Source: Bacteroidota bacterium (GTDB lineage Bacteria; Bacteroidota; Bacteroidia; Chitinophagales; UBA10324). From it: DNA of 64,000 nt. The notes under the pieces are model-generated. The model was not told where the DNA came from, ran no database searches, and saw only the letters and a list, made by a program, of their open reading frames with translations. How positions within the stretch are numbered: the first letter of the stretch is position 1; each line of letters begins with the position of its first letter. The translations under genes and the position numbers were made by a program. The DNA is taken from NCBI GenBank assembly GCA_014190575.1, contig BJGQ01000007.1, positions 1 through 64,000 of the forward strand. Direction: 5' to 3'. Of this stretch, positions 7,436-15,876 are shown piece after piece.

Positions 7436-8134
7436 TCACCAAATAATTTCCTTCCTCATTTGTTGTTTTAACAATTCATTGGTTTTAGAAAAATGTTTGC
7501 AACCAAAAAAACCATTGTAAGCCGAGAAGGGAGATGGATGTGCCGCTTTCAAAATAAAATGTTTTGATTTATCTATGAGGGATTCTTTATCCTGTGCAAA
7601 GCGCCCCCATAACAAAAACACAACGCCCGATTTTTCTTTCGAAATGGTTTCAATCACTTTATCGGTAAACTGTTCCCAACCTTTTTTATGATGCGATGCC
7701 GGTTGATTTGCACGAACAGTCAACAGAGCATTCAACAACAATACTCCTTGTTTCGCCCATCGTTCTAAATTTCCTGATGCAGGAATTTCATTTCCTAAAT
7801 CAGAATTAATTTCTTTAAAAATATTTTGCAATGATGGCGGAGGCTTTACTCCATGAGGAACTGAAAAACACAAGCCATGTGCTTGCCCTGCTCCATGATA
7901 TGGGTCTTGACCAAGTATCACCACTTTCACTTCGTTGAACGGAGTGAGATTAAACGCATTGAATATTTGTGAACCTGCCGGATAAATAATTTGTCCATCT
8001 GCTTTTTCCTGCAATAGAAATTTTTTTAGTTCAATGAAGTAGGGCTTTGTGAATTCTTCCTTCATCACTTGCTTCCAGCTTTCTTCCAATACTGGATTGA
8101 TATTTACAGGTGTTAAATTTTCTGATTCAGTCAT
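7436..8134 (-). CDS. ung: Uracil-DNA glycosylase
   Basis: 232 residues from the ATG at 8134 (an upstream ATG at 8185 would add 17 residues that do not fit the family). Family 1 UDG motifs are present: the water-activating GQDPYHG with Asp77, LCFSVP, the NALLTVRANQPASH uracil/DNA segment, and the HPSP loop at about 199-202 with the catalytic His. It removes uracil from DNA to start base-excision repair. It converges on the large gene at 4779-7430 with a 5-base gap. Confidence 0.95.
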   Translation of the reverse strand: MTESENLTPVNINPVLEESWKQVMKEEFTKPYFIELKKFLLQEKADGQIIYPAGSQIFNAFNLTPFNEVKVVILGQDPYHGAGQAHGLCFSVPHGVKPPPSLQNIFKEINSDLGNEIPASGNLERWAKQGVLLLNALLTVRANQPASHHKKGWEQFTDKVIETISKEKSGVVFLLWGRFAQDKESLIDKSKHFILKAAHPSPFSAYNGFFGCKHFSKTNELLKQQMRKEIIW

Positions 8135-8236
8135 ATTAAAATTGAATGAAAACAAACCTAAACGATTCTGAATTAATGAATGCAATCATTCTGAAACAAG
8201 GTTTTATTTTAGCGATAAAGCATTGACTTGCTTTAA

Positions 8237-8244
8237 TATATTTG
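8237..8244 (+). promoter_or_regulatory. Bacteroidota -7 box upstream of tRNA-Arg
   Basis: TATATTTG matches the Bacteroidota -7 consensus TAnnTTTG and lies 18 bases before the mature tRNA 5' end. A clear -33 TTG box at the usual 17-20 base distance is not obvious, so the call rests mainly on the -7 box and its position. Confidence 0.45.
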
Positions 8245-8261
8245 CGGCGCTAAAAAATTCA

Positions 8262-8334
8262 GGTCCGGTAGCTCAGGGGATAGAGCAACAGCCTTCTAAG
8301 CTGTGGGTCATTGGTTCGATTCCAATCCGGATCA
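8262..8334 (+). tRNA. tRNA-Arg (anticodon UCU)
   Basis: A full cloverleaf of 73 bases: acceptor GGTCCGG pairs with CCGGATC (one G-T), D-arm TAGCTCAGGGGATAGAGCA, anticodon stem ACAGC/GCTGT around loop CTTCTAA with anticodon TCT at 8295-8297, and T-arm with GGTTCGATTCC. It reads AGA. The CCA end is not encoded, as is common in this phylum. It stands alone between ung and the SET gene. Confidence 0.95.
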
Positions 8335-8375
8335 CATCCAGTAAAATTTATTTTCACAGTTAAATTACTTGCTAC

Positions 8376-8873
8376 TTGTTATTTGTTAAAAAAAGTCAGA
8401 TACCCGGCGCGGGCATGGGTTTGTACACTGATTCATTAATTAAAAAAGACGATAAGGTTTTAGAATACATTGGCGAAATTATTACTTGGGCCGAAGCAGA
8501 GAAGCGCGATGACGATGGCAAAGGCGGTTATGTTTTTTACATAACAAAATATAAGTGCATTGATGCATATGCCGAACCAAAAAATCTTGCGCGTTATGCA
8601 AATGATGCACGAGGGTTAACCCGTAAGGCAGGTTGCAAAAACAATAGTTACTATGCTGTTCGTAATCGCAGATCGTACATTATTGCAAGCAGACACATTA
8701 AGCCGGGAGAAGAAATTTTTGTATGGTATGGAACTGATTATTGGTTGCCGTGGATTGAAAGTATAAAGGCGCAAAAGAAAAAGAAGCGTGATGAAGCCAA
8801 AGCAAAAGCGGCGCATAAAAAGTTAAAAATAAAAGTTCAGCCACATCACCATCCGAAAAAATCATCGCGATAG
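8376..8873 (+). CDS. SET-domain protein (putative lysine methyltransferase) with a basic tail
   Basis: 165 residues. The SET domain spans about 3-125: KKSQIPGAGMGLYT at the N-terminus, KVLEYIGEII, ARYANDARG where eukaryotic SET enzymes have the pseudoknot NHS block, IIASRHIKPGEEIFVWYG and YW. The tail from about 130 is Lys-rich and histone-H1-like (AQKKKKRDEAKAKAAHKK). No ATG precedes the domain. An in-frame stop at 8361 leaves TTG 8376 as the earliest plausible start, and the next ATG at 8415 would cut the conserved motif. It sits 42 bases after tRNA-Arg and overlaps the convergent tsaC by 12 bases. The substrate is unknown. Confidence 0.8.
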   Translation: MLFVKKSQIPGAGMGLYTDSLIKKDDKVLEYIGEIITWAEAEKRDDDGKGGYVFYITKYKCIDAYAEPKNLARYANDARGLTRKAGCKNNSYYAVRNRRSYIIASRHIKPGEEIFVWYGTDYWLPWIESIKAQKKKKRDEAKAKAAHKKLKIKVQPHHHPKKSSR

Positions 8874-9830
8874 CATGTGTTCCAGCCGATTGGATATTGC
8901 TTTCCCAATTGCTGAATTTCCGAAATCTCTTTTTAGCAGATAAGCTTCTGTAACTTTCAGCTCATCCAACTCAAACATTTTTCGGTAGAGCATTGAAGCA
9001 ACTTCAGTTAAATTATTTTCTGAACCCAATGAAATGAGTTTCAGGTTCTCGTTCGATGAAAAATTTATTATGTTCTCTGCCAATCCGATGACTGCAATAT
9101 TTTTTTTTGAGGGAATTTCTTTTTCTGATTGTATTTGAAAAACAGGTGTTAGAGGCGAATAATGTTTGTACTTGCTTCCCGGTGTTGTTTGCTCAATGGA
9201 TAATGCATCAATCACTTTTATATTTTCATTTCGCAAACACCATTCAATGTCTTCCTTACCAATTAAACCCGGACGAAGAATTCTGATTTCATCCTTGCTT
9301 CTGCAATCAAGAATGGTTGATTCCAAACCAACGGAACTTGCACCTCCGTCTAAAACTCCGTCAATTTTTTTCCCTAAATCTGCTTCCACCATTTCTGCAG
9401 TAGTTGCGCTGTATTTTCCTGATGTGTTGGCGGAAGGTGCAGCTAATGGAAATGAAATTTTCTTCAGCAACTTCAATAATAATTCATGCATGGGTATGCG
9501 AATAATTACATGAGCCGAACCGCGAGTTGCTGCTTGCAATGCTGATGGTAATTTTAACGGAAGTAAAAAGCTTATAGGTCCAGGGGTAAATTGATTTACA
9601 ATTAACTCAACATATTTCGGATAAGAATTAAGAAATATTTTTGCCTGTTCGAATGAATAAAAATGACATATAAGCGGATTGTCTGAGGGGCGATTCTTTA
9701 TTTCGAAAATTCGTTCAATTGCTTTTTTATTTGTTGCATCTGCGGCTAAACCATAAACAGTTTCTGTTGGAATAGCAATAACACCACCTTTGTATAAAAT
9801 TTTAGTTGCCTCATCAATTGAAACTTTCAT
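8862..9830 (-). CDS. tsaC: L-threonylcarbamoyladenylate synthase (Sua5 type)
   Basis: 322 residues. The YrdC/Sua5 catalytic domain (about 5-190) contains GGVIAIPTETVYGLAADA, FEIKNRPSDNPLICH and LAAPSANTSG. The remainder is the C-terminal Sua5 domain, which marks the long form. It makes threonylcarbamoyl-AMP from Thr, bicarbonate and ATP for t6A37 of ANN-decoding tRNAs. It is followed on the same strand after a short gap upstream by the TraB-like gene (start of tsaC is 6 bases after that stop), so the two may be co-transcribed. Confidence 0.92.
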   Translation of the reverse strand: MKVSIDEATKILYKGGVIAIPTETVYGLAADATNKKAIERIFEIKNRPSDNPLICHFYSFEQAKIFLNSYPKYVELIVNQFTPGPISFLLPLKLPSALQAATRGSAHVIIRIPMHELLLKLLKKISFPLAAPSANTSGKYSATTAEMVEADLGKKIDGVLDGGASSVGLESTILDCRSKDEIRILRPGLIGKEDIEWCLRNENIKVIDALSIEQTTPGSKYKHYSPLTPVFQIQSEKEIPSKKNIAVIGLAENIINFSSNENLKLISLGSENNLTEVASMLYRKMFELDELKVTEAYLLKRDFGNSAIGKAISNRLEHMLSR

Positions 9831-9836
9831 CTCGAG

Positions 9837-11171
9837 TTAATTGGGAATGACAGATGAAATTTTATACCTGATAATTGATAAAAATCGTTTTAACTCTTCA
9901 GCATCTAAACCTGATTCTTTCAAAACCAACACCGCAATTTTTTCATTCCCGTTTTCAATTATAAATGCATTTCCATTCGCTGATCTCTCATTAAGGTCGT
10001 AAGTTTTAATATTTCTGTGTGTAGCAAATTCATTTTTTGCCCTCACTAATTGCAAATTTGGTGTAAGTTCATTCTTAGCAAATTCTTCCAATACTTTTTT
10101 ATTTATCGAAACAGATTTATCAAAATGTGCAACCACATAGTTATTGCTTTGCGTTGAAATCCAGTTTTGATAAATGATTTTTGAATTGGTTAAAGTGTCA
10201 GTTGTAAATTCCGGAATGCCTGGCATAGGAACAGCAATAACGCTGCATGGATAAACATATAACCAACCTTCGTCGCTTATATCGTTGTAATTGGCTTCAA
10301 CAGGTTCCACAGTAAATCCTTTTTTTCGTAACAACGAAATAACACCTGAATCACCCGTTAAATGTGCTGCGCCAAATGCGGCAAAAGTGCTTTGTGTTTT
10401 TATTAAACTTTCAATATTGTCGGCCATTCCTTTATTGCGTTTATATAAAATCTGATTTACAAAATCAGAAGGCCATAATTGATTATCCTTACTGTTAACT
10501 AAAATTTCTAATTCGCCATTTACATAGTGATTAATAAAAGTGTCAAGTACATAACTGTTATTTTCTTCGCGAACTGATTTCATAAGCATCACTACCTGTT
10601 GTGTAAGAGAAAGAAAATTGAAAACATCTAATTGGGTTTGGAGCATTTCAAGTGCATGAACTTTTTTTCCTGAATATTTTGCCATCTGTTCAAAATATTC
10701 ATCTAAAAAATATGAATTGGAATTTTTTATGGTTGTGTCTTTCAATAATTGACTTTGCGAAAGCATAGTTGCAATGTAAATCGGTTTCATCCGCTCAAAT
10801 AAACTCATAGGCAAACCGGTAACTATTTGAATTTTTTGTTGCAGTGAATCGTATTGATTTTTTGATAAATAGTTTTCGATGGTTTGTCCACTGTCCATCA
10901 TCATGTTGCTGATTGCATCTTCACGATTAAGCTCATCTAATTTTATTTCCATTGCAAATGCCTGGCATCGCATAAAACAATTTAATACTGAATCGCTAAA
11001 ATGAAATACGCGATTATCGCGTGTGTGCATGGTACCGTACAAGTAGGATGGTGAGTGTAATCCGTTGCCTGAAATTCTCCAAAGCAAGGTTCCACTTGTT
11101 GGAAGTGTTTGTGTTTCAGCACATACACTTCCGGAATAAAAAATGACAGCTAAAAAAAACAAGCACCTCAT
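9837..11171 (-). CDS. TraB/GumN family secreted protein
   Basis: 444 residues with a Sec signal peptide (about 1-18, cleaved after VCA). The TraB/GumN domain covers about 25-300: LLWRISGNG, SYLYGTMHTRD, and FAAFGAAHLTGDSGVISLL with GAAH. Family members resemble metal-dependent TIKI-like proteases, but function in bacteria is not settled. About 140 residues at the C-terminus are extra relative to usual family length and are not recognised. Its start overlaps the stop of the TPR gene by 4 bases, so the two are translationally coupled and probably act together in the periplasm. Confidence 0.75.
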   Translation of the reverse strand: MRCLFFLAVIFYSGSVCAETQTLPTSGTLLWRISGNGLHSPSYLYGTMHTRDNRVFHFSDSVLNCFMRCQAFAMEIKLDELNREDAISNMMMDSGQTIENYLSKNQYDSLQQKIQIVTGLPMSLFERMKPIYIATMLSQSQLLKDTTIKNSNSYFLDEYFEQMAKYSGKKVHALEMLQTQLDVFNFLSLTQQVVMLMKSVREENNSYVLDTFINHYVNGELEILVNSKDNQLWPSDFVNQILYKRNKGMADNIESLIKTQSTFAAFGAAHLTGDSGVISLLRKKGFTVEPVEANYNDISDEGWLYVYPCSVIAVPMPGIPEFTTDTLTNSKIIYQNWISTQSNNYVVAHFDKSVSINKKVLEEFAKNELTPNLQLVRAKNEFATHRNIKTYDLNERSANGNAFIIENGNEKIAVLVLKESGLDAEELKRFLSIIRYKISSVIPN

Positions 11172-11935
11172 TTTTGTGTTTGAATTTCATCCATCAATTT
11201 TTTACATTGAACTAAATAATTCGCATCGTCTTCAAATCTTGGCTTTAATGCAAGCGCCTTTTTTAAAGTTTCAATTGCCTTTGAATCTGATTCAATGTTG
11301 TGATATGCAGTTGCTAAATCGAGATAATATAAAATATCATTTGGGTCAAGATTTATTGCTTTGTTATAACAATCAATGGATTTGTTTATATCACCATCAG
11401 GAATGCCACCGAATAAAGAATTTGCAATTGCACGCTCTGCAAAATTCAAGTTCGCAACCTCGTAATTCCATTTCCCCAATACATGCCAGGCACCAGCGTG
11501 ATTTGGATTGTATTTTATTGCTATATCAGCATAATTTTTTATATCACGGCTTGCCGCGACTTTATCTTTTGCTCCACTAATTAGAGCCATTCGTCCCATT
11601 GCAACTGCCATTGCAAAATTTGACTCAGCATCAGTTGGATTTAGTTTTAAAGATTTTACAGCATATTGTTTTGCAATAACAAAATATTCTTTCTTTTTGG
11701 TTTCATCTGCTTGTCGATTGCCGATTCTAGAACACATTAAACTTGCATTCCAAGCCGCTTCATAATTTAATGGATCGCTCTTTATTGCAGCTTTAAATTT
11801 TTCCAACGCATCTTCTTCCTTCATCTGAGTCAACAAATCTTTTCCTTGCTTAACTAAAAGCGGAGCATCAGATGATTGAGCAATTAAATATTGAAAAGAA
11901 AACAGAAGAAAAGCAGTTGAAATTATTTTTTTCAT
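11168..11935 (-). CDS. Periplasmic TPR protein
   Basis: 255 residues: signal peptide (about 1-19, ending LIAQ) and then several tetratricopeptide repeats, for example DALEKFKAAIKSDPLNYEAA, KSIDCYNKAINLDPNDILYY and KAIETLKKALALKPRFED. TPRs normally scaffold protein complexes. It is first of a likely operon with the TraB/GumN gene (4-base overlap) and tsaC. The partner protein is unknown. Confidence 0.85.
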   Translation of the reverse strand: MKKIISTAFLLFSFQYLIAQSSDAPLLVKQGKDLLTQMKEEDALEKFKAAIKSDPLNYEAAWNASLMCSRIGNRQADETKKKEYFVIAKQYAVKSLKLNPTDAESNFAMAVAMGRMALISGAKDKVAASRDIKNYADIAIKYNPNHAGAWHVLGKWNYEVANLNFAERAIANSLFGGIPDGDINKSIDCYNKAINLDPNDILYYLDLATAYHNIESDSKAIETLKKALALKPRFEDDANYLVQCKKLMDEIQTQK

Positions 11936-12004
11936 GAAGTTAAAATTAATTTATTCTGATTGGGAGAAATGATTGTTTTCAATGATAATAATGAAATACA
12001 TTTT

Positions 12005-13021
12005 TTAAGAAGAAATTTTTATTCGGTCAATTATTGGATTTATTTTTTTAAACCAAAGCGGTGGAATTAGCGCAGTATAAAAAGATCCAAAATAGCCGCT
12101 TGGTAATACGGGACTTTCATCATAAGATTTCAAAGTATGATAGGGCTTTGATGCATAGTAATGATGATCTGAGTGACGAGATAATTCTAACAATGAAAAC
12201 CTGCTTAGTAAAAAATCTGATTGCCAACTGTGAGTGGCATTCACCCGTTCGTTTTCATTTCGTTCTAGCCCATAATGTTCAATGTAATTGGTGTATTCCA
12301 AAAGAAATATTGCAATAAAACTTTGAAGAAGAAATGCAAGAAGAATTGTTTTTCCAAAAAAATAAAAGAGTAAAATACAAATGACAATCTCAATACTCGT
12401 TATCATCAAAACAAAATTTCGCATTGAGAAAGAAGATTTATTTTCTTTTTCCAACCGGGTTGATTCTATTTGAATAGAACTTAAAAATTGCTGAGGAACT
12501 GTTCTGAAAAAAAAGTGATAGACGGTTTCTCCATATAATGCTGTTGCAGGATCTTTTTTTGTTCCAACTAATTTATGATGACACTTAATGTGTTCGATAT
12601 AAAAATGCCCATAGTTTACCAATACTAAATTACAGATACCGAGCGCTCTTAAAACTTTTTCTTTCCGATGAATGAGTTCGTGTGCTGATGTAATACCAGC
12701 CATTCCGCTATTCAAACCTGTGGAAACTGTGGCTGTTAAAATCCATCCACCTGAAATAATTCCGGAATGAATTCCATAAATAAAACTGATTACACAAGCT
12801 GTTAAAGTTATCGGATGAAGAAATAAAATCAGATTAGATAAGAGGGGAGAAGCATGATTGTCATTTTTATTTTCAGGTAAAAAACCTTCAGAAAAGATCA
12901 TTATCACTAATCCGTAAAACGCATTCATCATAGTAAAAGCTCCACCTGATAAATTTCCGACAATAACCAATGGAACAGGTGAAAAACTTAATAAATAATT
13001 AAACGCTGATGACGATTTCAT
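12005..13021 (-). CDS. alkB: AlkB-type membrane non-haem di-iron monooxygenase
   Basis: 338 residues with about six membrane helices. All iron-binding histidine boxes of the alkane/xylene monooxygenase family are present: HELIH (114-118), EHIKCHH (143-149), and RHSDHH (282-287), together with the AlkB signature NYIEHYG (245-251). It would hydroxylate a medium-chain alkyl substrate in the inner membrane using rubredoxin electrons. No rubredoxin gene is nearby. It is shorter than the usual about 400 residues at the N-terminus, so a fatty-acid or other lipid substrate is possible. The gene stands alone. Confidence 0.82.
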   Translation of the reverse strand: MKSSSAFNYLLSFSPVPLVIVGNLSGGAFTMMNAFYGLVIMIFSEGFLPENKNDNHASPLLSNLILFLHPITLTACVISFIYGIHSGIISGGWILTATVSTGLNSGMAGITSAHELIHRKEKVLRALGICNLVLVNYGHFYIEHIKCHHKLVGTKKDPATALYGETVYHFFFRTVPQQFLSSIQIESTRLEKENKSSFSMRNFVLMITSIEIVICILLFYFFGKTILLAFLLQSFIAIFLLEYTNYIEHYGLERNENERVNATHSWQSDFLLSRFSLLELSRHSDHHYYASKPYHTLKSYDESPVLPSGYFGSFYTALIPPLWFKKINPIIDRIKISS

Positions 13022-13151
13022 TTTTGTAAATGTAATTTCAAAGTTAAACTTTGAAAATATTCTTATCCAATTAAAATCAATTTAAAATTTTCCATTAAAA
13101 ATTAATGCTGTTACTAAAATATTATATACTTTTCGCAAAATCAATTGCCGA

Positions 13152-14939
13152 ATGAAACAAATTTTATCACTCCTATTTCTTTTGAATTTATTTTTTGTTT
13201 CTGAAAATTTTGCACAATGCCCGAATTGTGCAATCAATAATATTTATACTTCACCTGGTATTTATCCGAATCCGCTTCCCGATGGAACGCAAGGCCTAGC
13301 ATATGATCAGGATGTAACATTTGTAATGTTTACTGATACAATGGGATTTACAGTAAATTATTTCAAAATACTCGCTGTAAATAATTTGCCGTTTGGATTA
13401 AATTGGCAGTGCAATAATTCAGCGAACGGTTGTCAGTATAACCCACAAACAAGTATATATGGTTGTGTGAAAGTTTGCGGCACGCCATTACAAACCGGAA
13501 CATATACAATTGCAGTTGATGTGGTCGCTAATTTCCCTTTCCCTGTTGGTGATCAGTTTTCAACTATTGATATTGTTTTAACAATTCTTCCGGCTTCAGG
13601 AGGCAACAGTGGATTTACTTATACACCACTTGGTGGCTGTGATTCGGCAACTGTTGATTTTACTGCATTGATTACGAACCCGACAAATCCTGTTACTTAT
13701 AGTTGGGATTTTGGAAATGGAAATTTCGGTAATCAAATGAATGAAACTCAAGACTACACCTCACCAGGTGTTTATCAAGTGACATTACAAACTGATATTC
13801 TAGGTTTTGTTTTAACAGATGTTTCAGTGAATTCAGTAAACACAAATTGGTGTGGTGATATTGAAGAACCCAATATTCCTTTTGTAGGTTGTACCGGTGA
13901 TCCTGATCTGGTTTTTGTTATTACAGACGCTAATTCAAATACACTTTATACATCAATAGAAGTTTCAAATTCGCAGTCAGGATCTTGGAATGGATTAAGC
14001 ATCGTATTAAATAATCCACCATATACAATAACTATTTGGGACATTGATAATGTTTCAGTGAATGATAATCTGGGATCATTTTCTTTCAATGGAAATGCAG
14101 CAGGAAATTTCCCATTCAGCGGAGCTGGGGGAACCAGTGGTTCTTTAAACATTGGAACAACTGTACTTACTACTTTTAATGATACTTCATTTGTTAATAT
14201 TTATTCTTCTCCATTAAAACCAATTATTAATATTTCTCCAAATGATTCAATGTGTTTTGGAGATAGTGTAACTCTATCAATTTCAAATATTAATAACGAT
14301 GCAATTCAATGGTATCAAAACGGTTTACAAATTCCGAATTCAATAAGTAATCAAATAACTGTTACTGCAAACGGAACATTTGCAGTAACCGCCATTAATC
14401 AGAATGGCTGTTCATCTCTTTCAGATTCAGTTCTTGTTACTGAACTACCTGCATTACCAAATGTAAATTTTCAAATATCAGGAGATACCATGCATTGTTT
14501 TCTTACGCAATATAATTTGCAATGGTGTTTAAATGGCCTGCCAATTTCCGGGGCTACGAATCCCGTATATGTTATTTCAGAAACCGGAAATTATAACCTG
14601 ATTGCTTCTGATGTTTTAGATTGTGCAAGAAGTTCGGATACATTTCATCTGAATTTTAGTTTATCGCAAAATTTTAATGATGAAATTGGGGTAAATATTT
14701 TCCCGGTTCCTACACTAAATGTTTTGCATGTTGAATTGTTTGGGTGGAAATCAGCAACTGCATTTGTTTCCATTAACGATATATCAGGCAAAAATCTGAT
14801 TTCAAATGAATTTGAATTAGGAAATAATAGTTCAAAGAAGTTTTCAATTGATACTAAGGACATTTCTAATGGAATTTATTTGTTATTAATTCAATCGGAA
14901 AATAATCAGGTTATCAGAAAAATAATTGTTCAGAGGTAG
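13152..14939 (+). CDS. T9SS-secreted PKD-domain protein
   Basis: 595 residues: signal peptide (about 1-22, ending FAQ), a Cys-containing N-terminal domain (about 23-150) with NPLPDGTQGLAYDQDVTF and GCVKVCGTPLQTGTYTIAVD, a PKD domain (about 175-225, SWDFGNGNF), Ig-like segments with SDSMCFGDSVTLSIS-type blocks, and a C-terminal T9SS type A sorting domain (about 520-595, NIFPVPTLNVL, ISNGIYLLLIQS, RKIIVQR). It is exported and probably attached to the cell surface. Its N-terminal domain is related to that of the next gene at 15039. Confidence 0.85.
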   Translation: MKQILSLLFLLNLFFVSENFAQCPNCAINNIYTSPGIYPNPLPDGTQGLAYDQDVTFVMFTDTMGFTVNYFKILAVNNLPFGLNWQCNNSANGCQYNPQTSIYGCVKVCGTPLQTGTYTIAVDVVANFPFPVGDQFSTIDIVLTILPASGGNSGFTYTPLGGCDSATVDFTALITNPTNPVTYSWDFGNGNFGNQMNETQDYTSPGVYQVTLQTDILGFVLTDVSVNSVNTNWCGDIEEPNIPFVGCTGDPDLVFVITDANSNTLYTSIEVSNSQSGSWNGLSIVLNNPPYTITIWDIDNVSVNDNLGSFSFNGNAAGNFPFSGAGGTSGSLNIGTTVLTTFNDTSFVNIYSSPLKPIINISPNDSMCFGDSVTLSISNINNDAIQWYQNGLQIPNSISNQITVTANGTFAVTAINQNGCSSLSDSVLVTELPALPNVNFQISGDTMHCFLTQYNLQWCLNGLPISGATNPVYVISETGNYNLIASDVLDCARSSDTFHLNFSLSQNFNDEIGVNIFPVPTLNVLHVELFGWKSATAFVSINDISGKNLISNEFELGNNSSKKFSIDTKDISNGIYLLLIQSENNQVIRKIIVQR

Positions 14940-15038
14940 TGCCTGTCTTGTTTTTCAGGAGAATTGTGTTAATTTTGGGGGAGCAATATTTTTATTTTTA
15001 AAATAATTGCTATTTTGCAAACGAAAATTGATTCATAG

Positions 15039-15818
15039 ATGAAACAAACTTTACTCGCGGTAATACTAATTTTTACGATCGGAATAAAAAGTTGGAGTCA
15101 ATGTACTCCTACATGGCCTACTGGAGGTGGTCATGGAATTACTCCTGATAGCGCAACAAATCTTACTCATGCTCTTGCAGGAGCTGCCTATAATTCAACA
15201 ATTCAATTTTTCACACCAAGTGATACTACCTATGCTGGTCCAATTGGACCTGTTCCGGCTGTTATTGATTTTATTACAATTACATCTGTAACCGGGTTAA
15301 CATCAATTCCTAATATATCTCCATTTACATATGTTCCAAATCCATCAAATGGAGTATTTCCTGGAGAAAGTTTAGGATGCATAAATATTACTGGAACACC
15401 TTCAATTGGTAGTGCAGGAACTTATAATTTAGTTGTTAATGTAACTGCAACTTTTCACTTGCCTCCTTCAACCCAACCATTAACACTGCCATATACAATT
15501 AACTATTATAAGATTGTTGTTGATGCAAATACTTCTGTTCCATCTATAAGCAACAGCAAATTTGATTTATCACAAAATTTTCCAAATCCTTTTAACTATA
15601 AAACAAATATTTCTTTCAATATGCCTACAAAGGGGTTTGCAACATTTAAAGTATTTGATTTGATTGGGAATGTTTTATATGAAAAATATATAGATGCTAA
15701 AATTGGAATCAATACCCTAAATTATGATGCTTCTGATTTAAACGAAGGTGTTTATTTTTATAGTATCAGCACAGCATCGGGATCATTAACCCGCAGATTA
15801 ATTATTGACAGAAAATAA
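15039..15818 (+). CDS. T9SS-secreted protein sharing the N-terminal domain of its neighbour
   Basis: 259 residues: signal peptide (about 1-20), a single domain (about 21-165) with GAAYNSTIQFFTPSDT and GCINITGTPSIGSAGTYNL, and a T9SS type A sorting domain from about 178 (LSQNFPNPFNYKTNISFNMP, LNEGVYFYSI, RRLIIDRK). The pattern GxxY...F...DT...GC..I.GTP...GTY in the first domain recurs in the gene at 13152, so the pair look like diverged duplicates with different middle parts. A hairpin terminator follows at 15841. Confidence 0.85.
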   Translation: MKQTLLAVILIFTIGIKSWSQCTPTWPTGGGHGITPDSATNLTHALAGAAYNSTIQFFTPSDTTYAGPIGPVPAVIDFITITSVTGLTSIPNISPFTYVPNPSNGVFPGESLGCINITGTPSIGSAGTYNLVVNVTATFHLPPSTQPLTLPYTINYYKIVVDANTSVPSISNSKFDLSQNFPNPFNYKTNISFNMPTKGFATFKVFDLIGNVLYEKYIDAKIGINTLNYDASDLNEGVYFYSISTASGSLTRRLIIDRK

Positions 15819-15840
15819 TTTGTAAAAAAAAATGTTTTAA

Positions 15841-15875
15841 AAAAGTCCTCTCGAAATTTTGGAGGACTTTTTTTA
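15841..15875. terminator. Bidirectional rho-independent terminator
   Basis: AAAAGTCCTC (15841-15850) pairs with GAGGACTTTT (15862-15871) around a loop and is flanked by A and T runs on both sides. It lies between the convergent genes at 15039-15818 and 15877-17769 and can serve both. Confidence 0.85.
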
Positions 15876-15876
15876 T

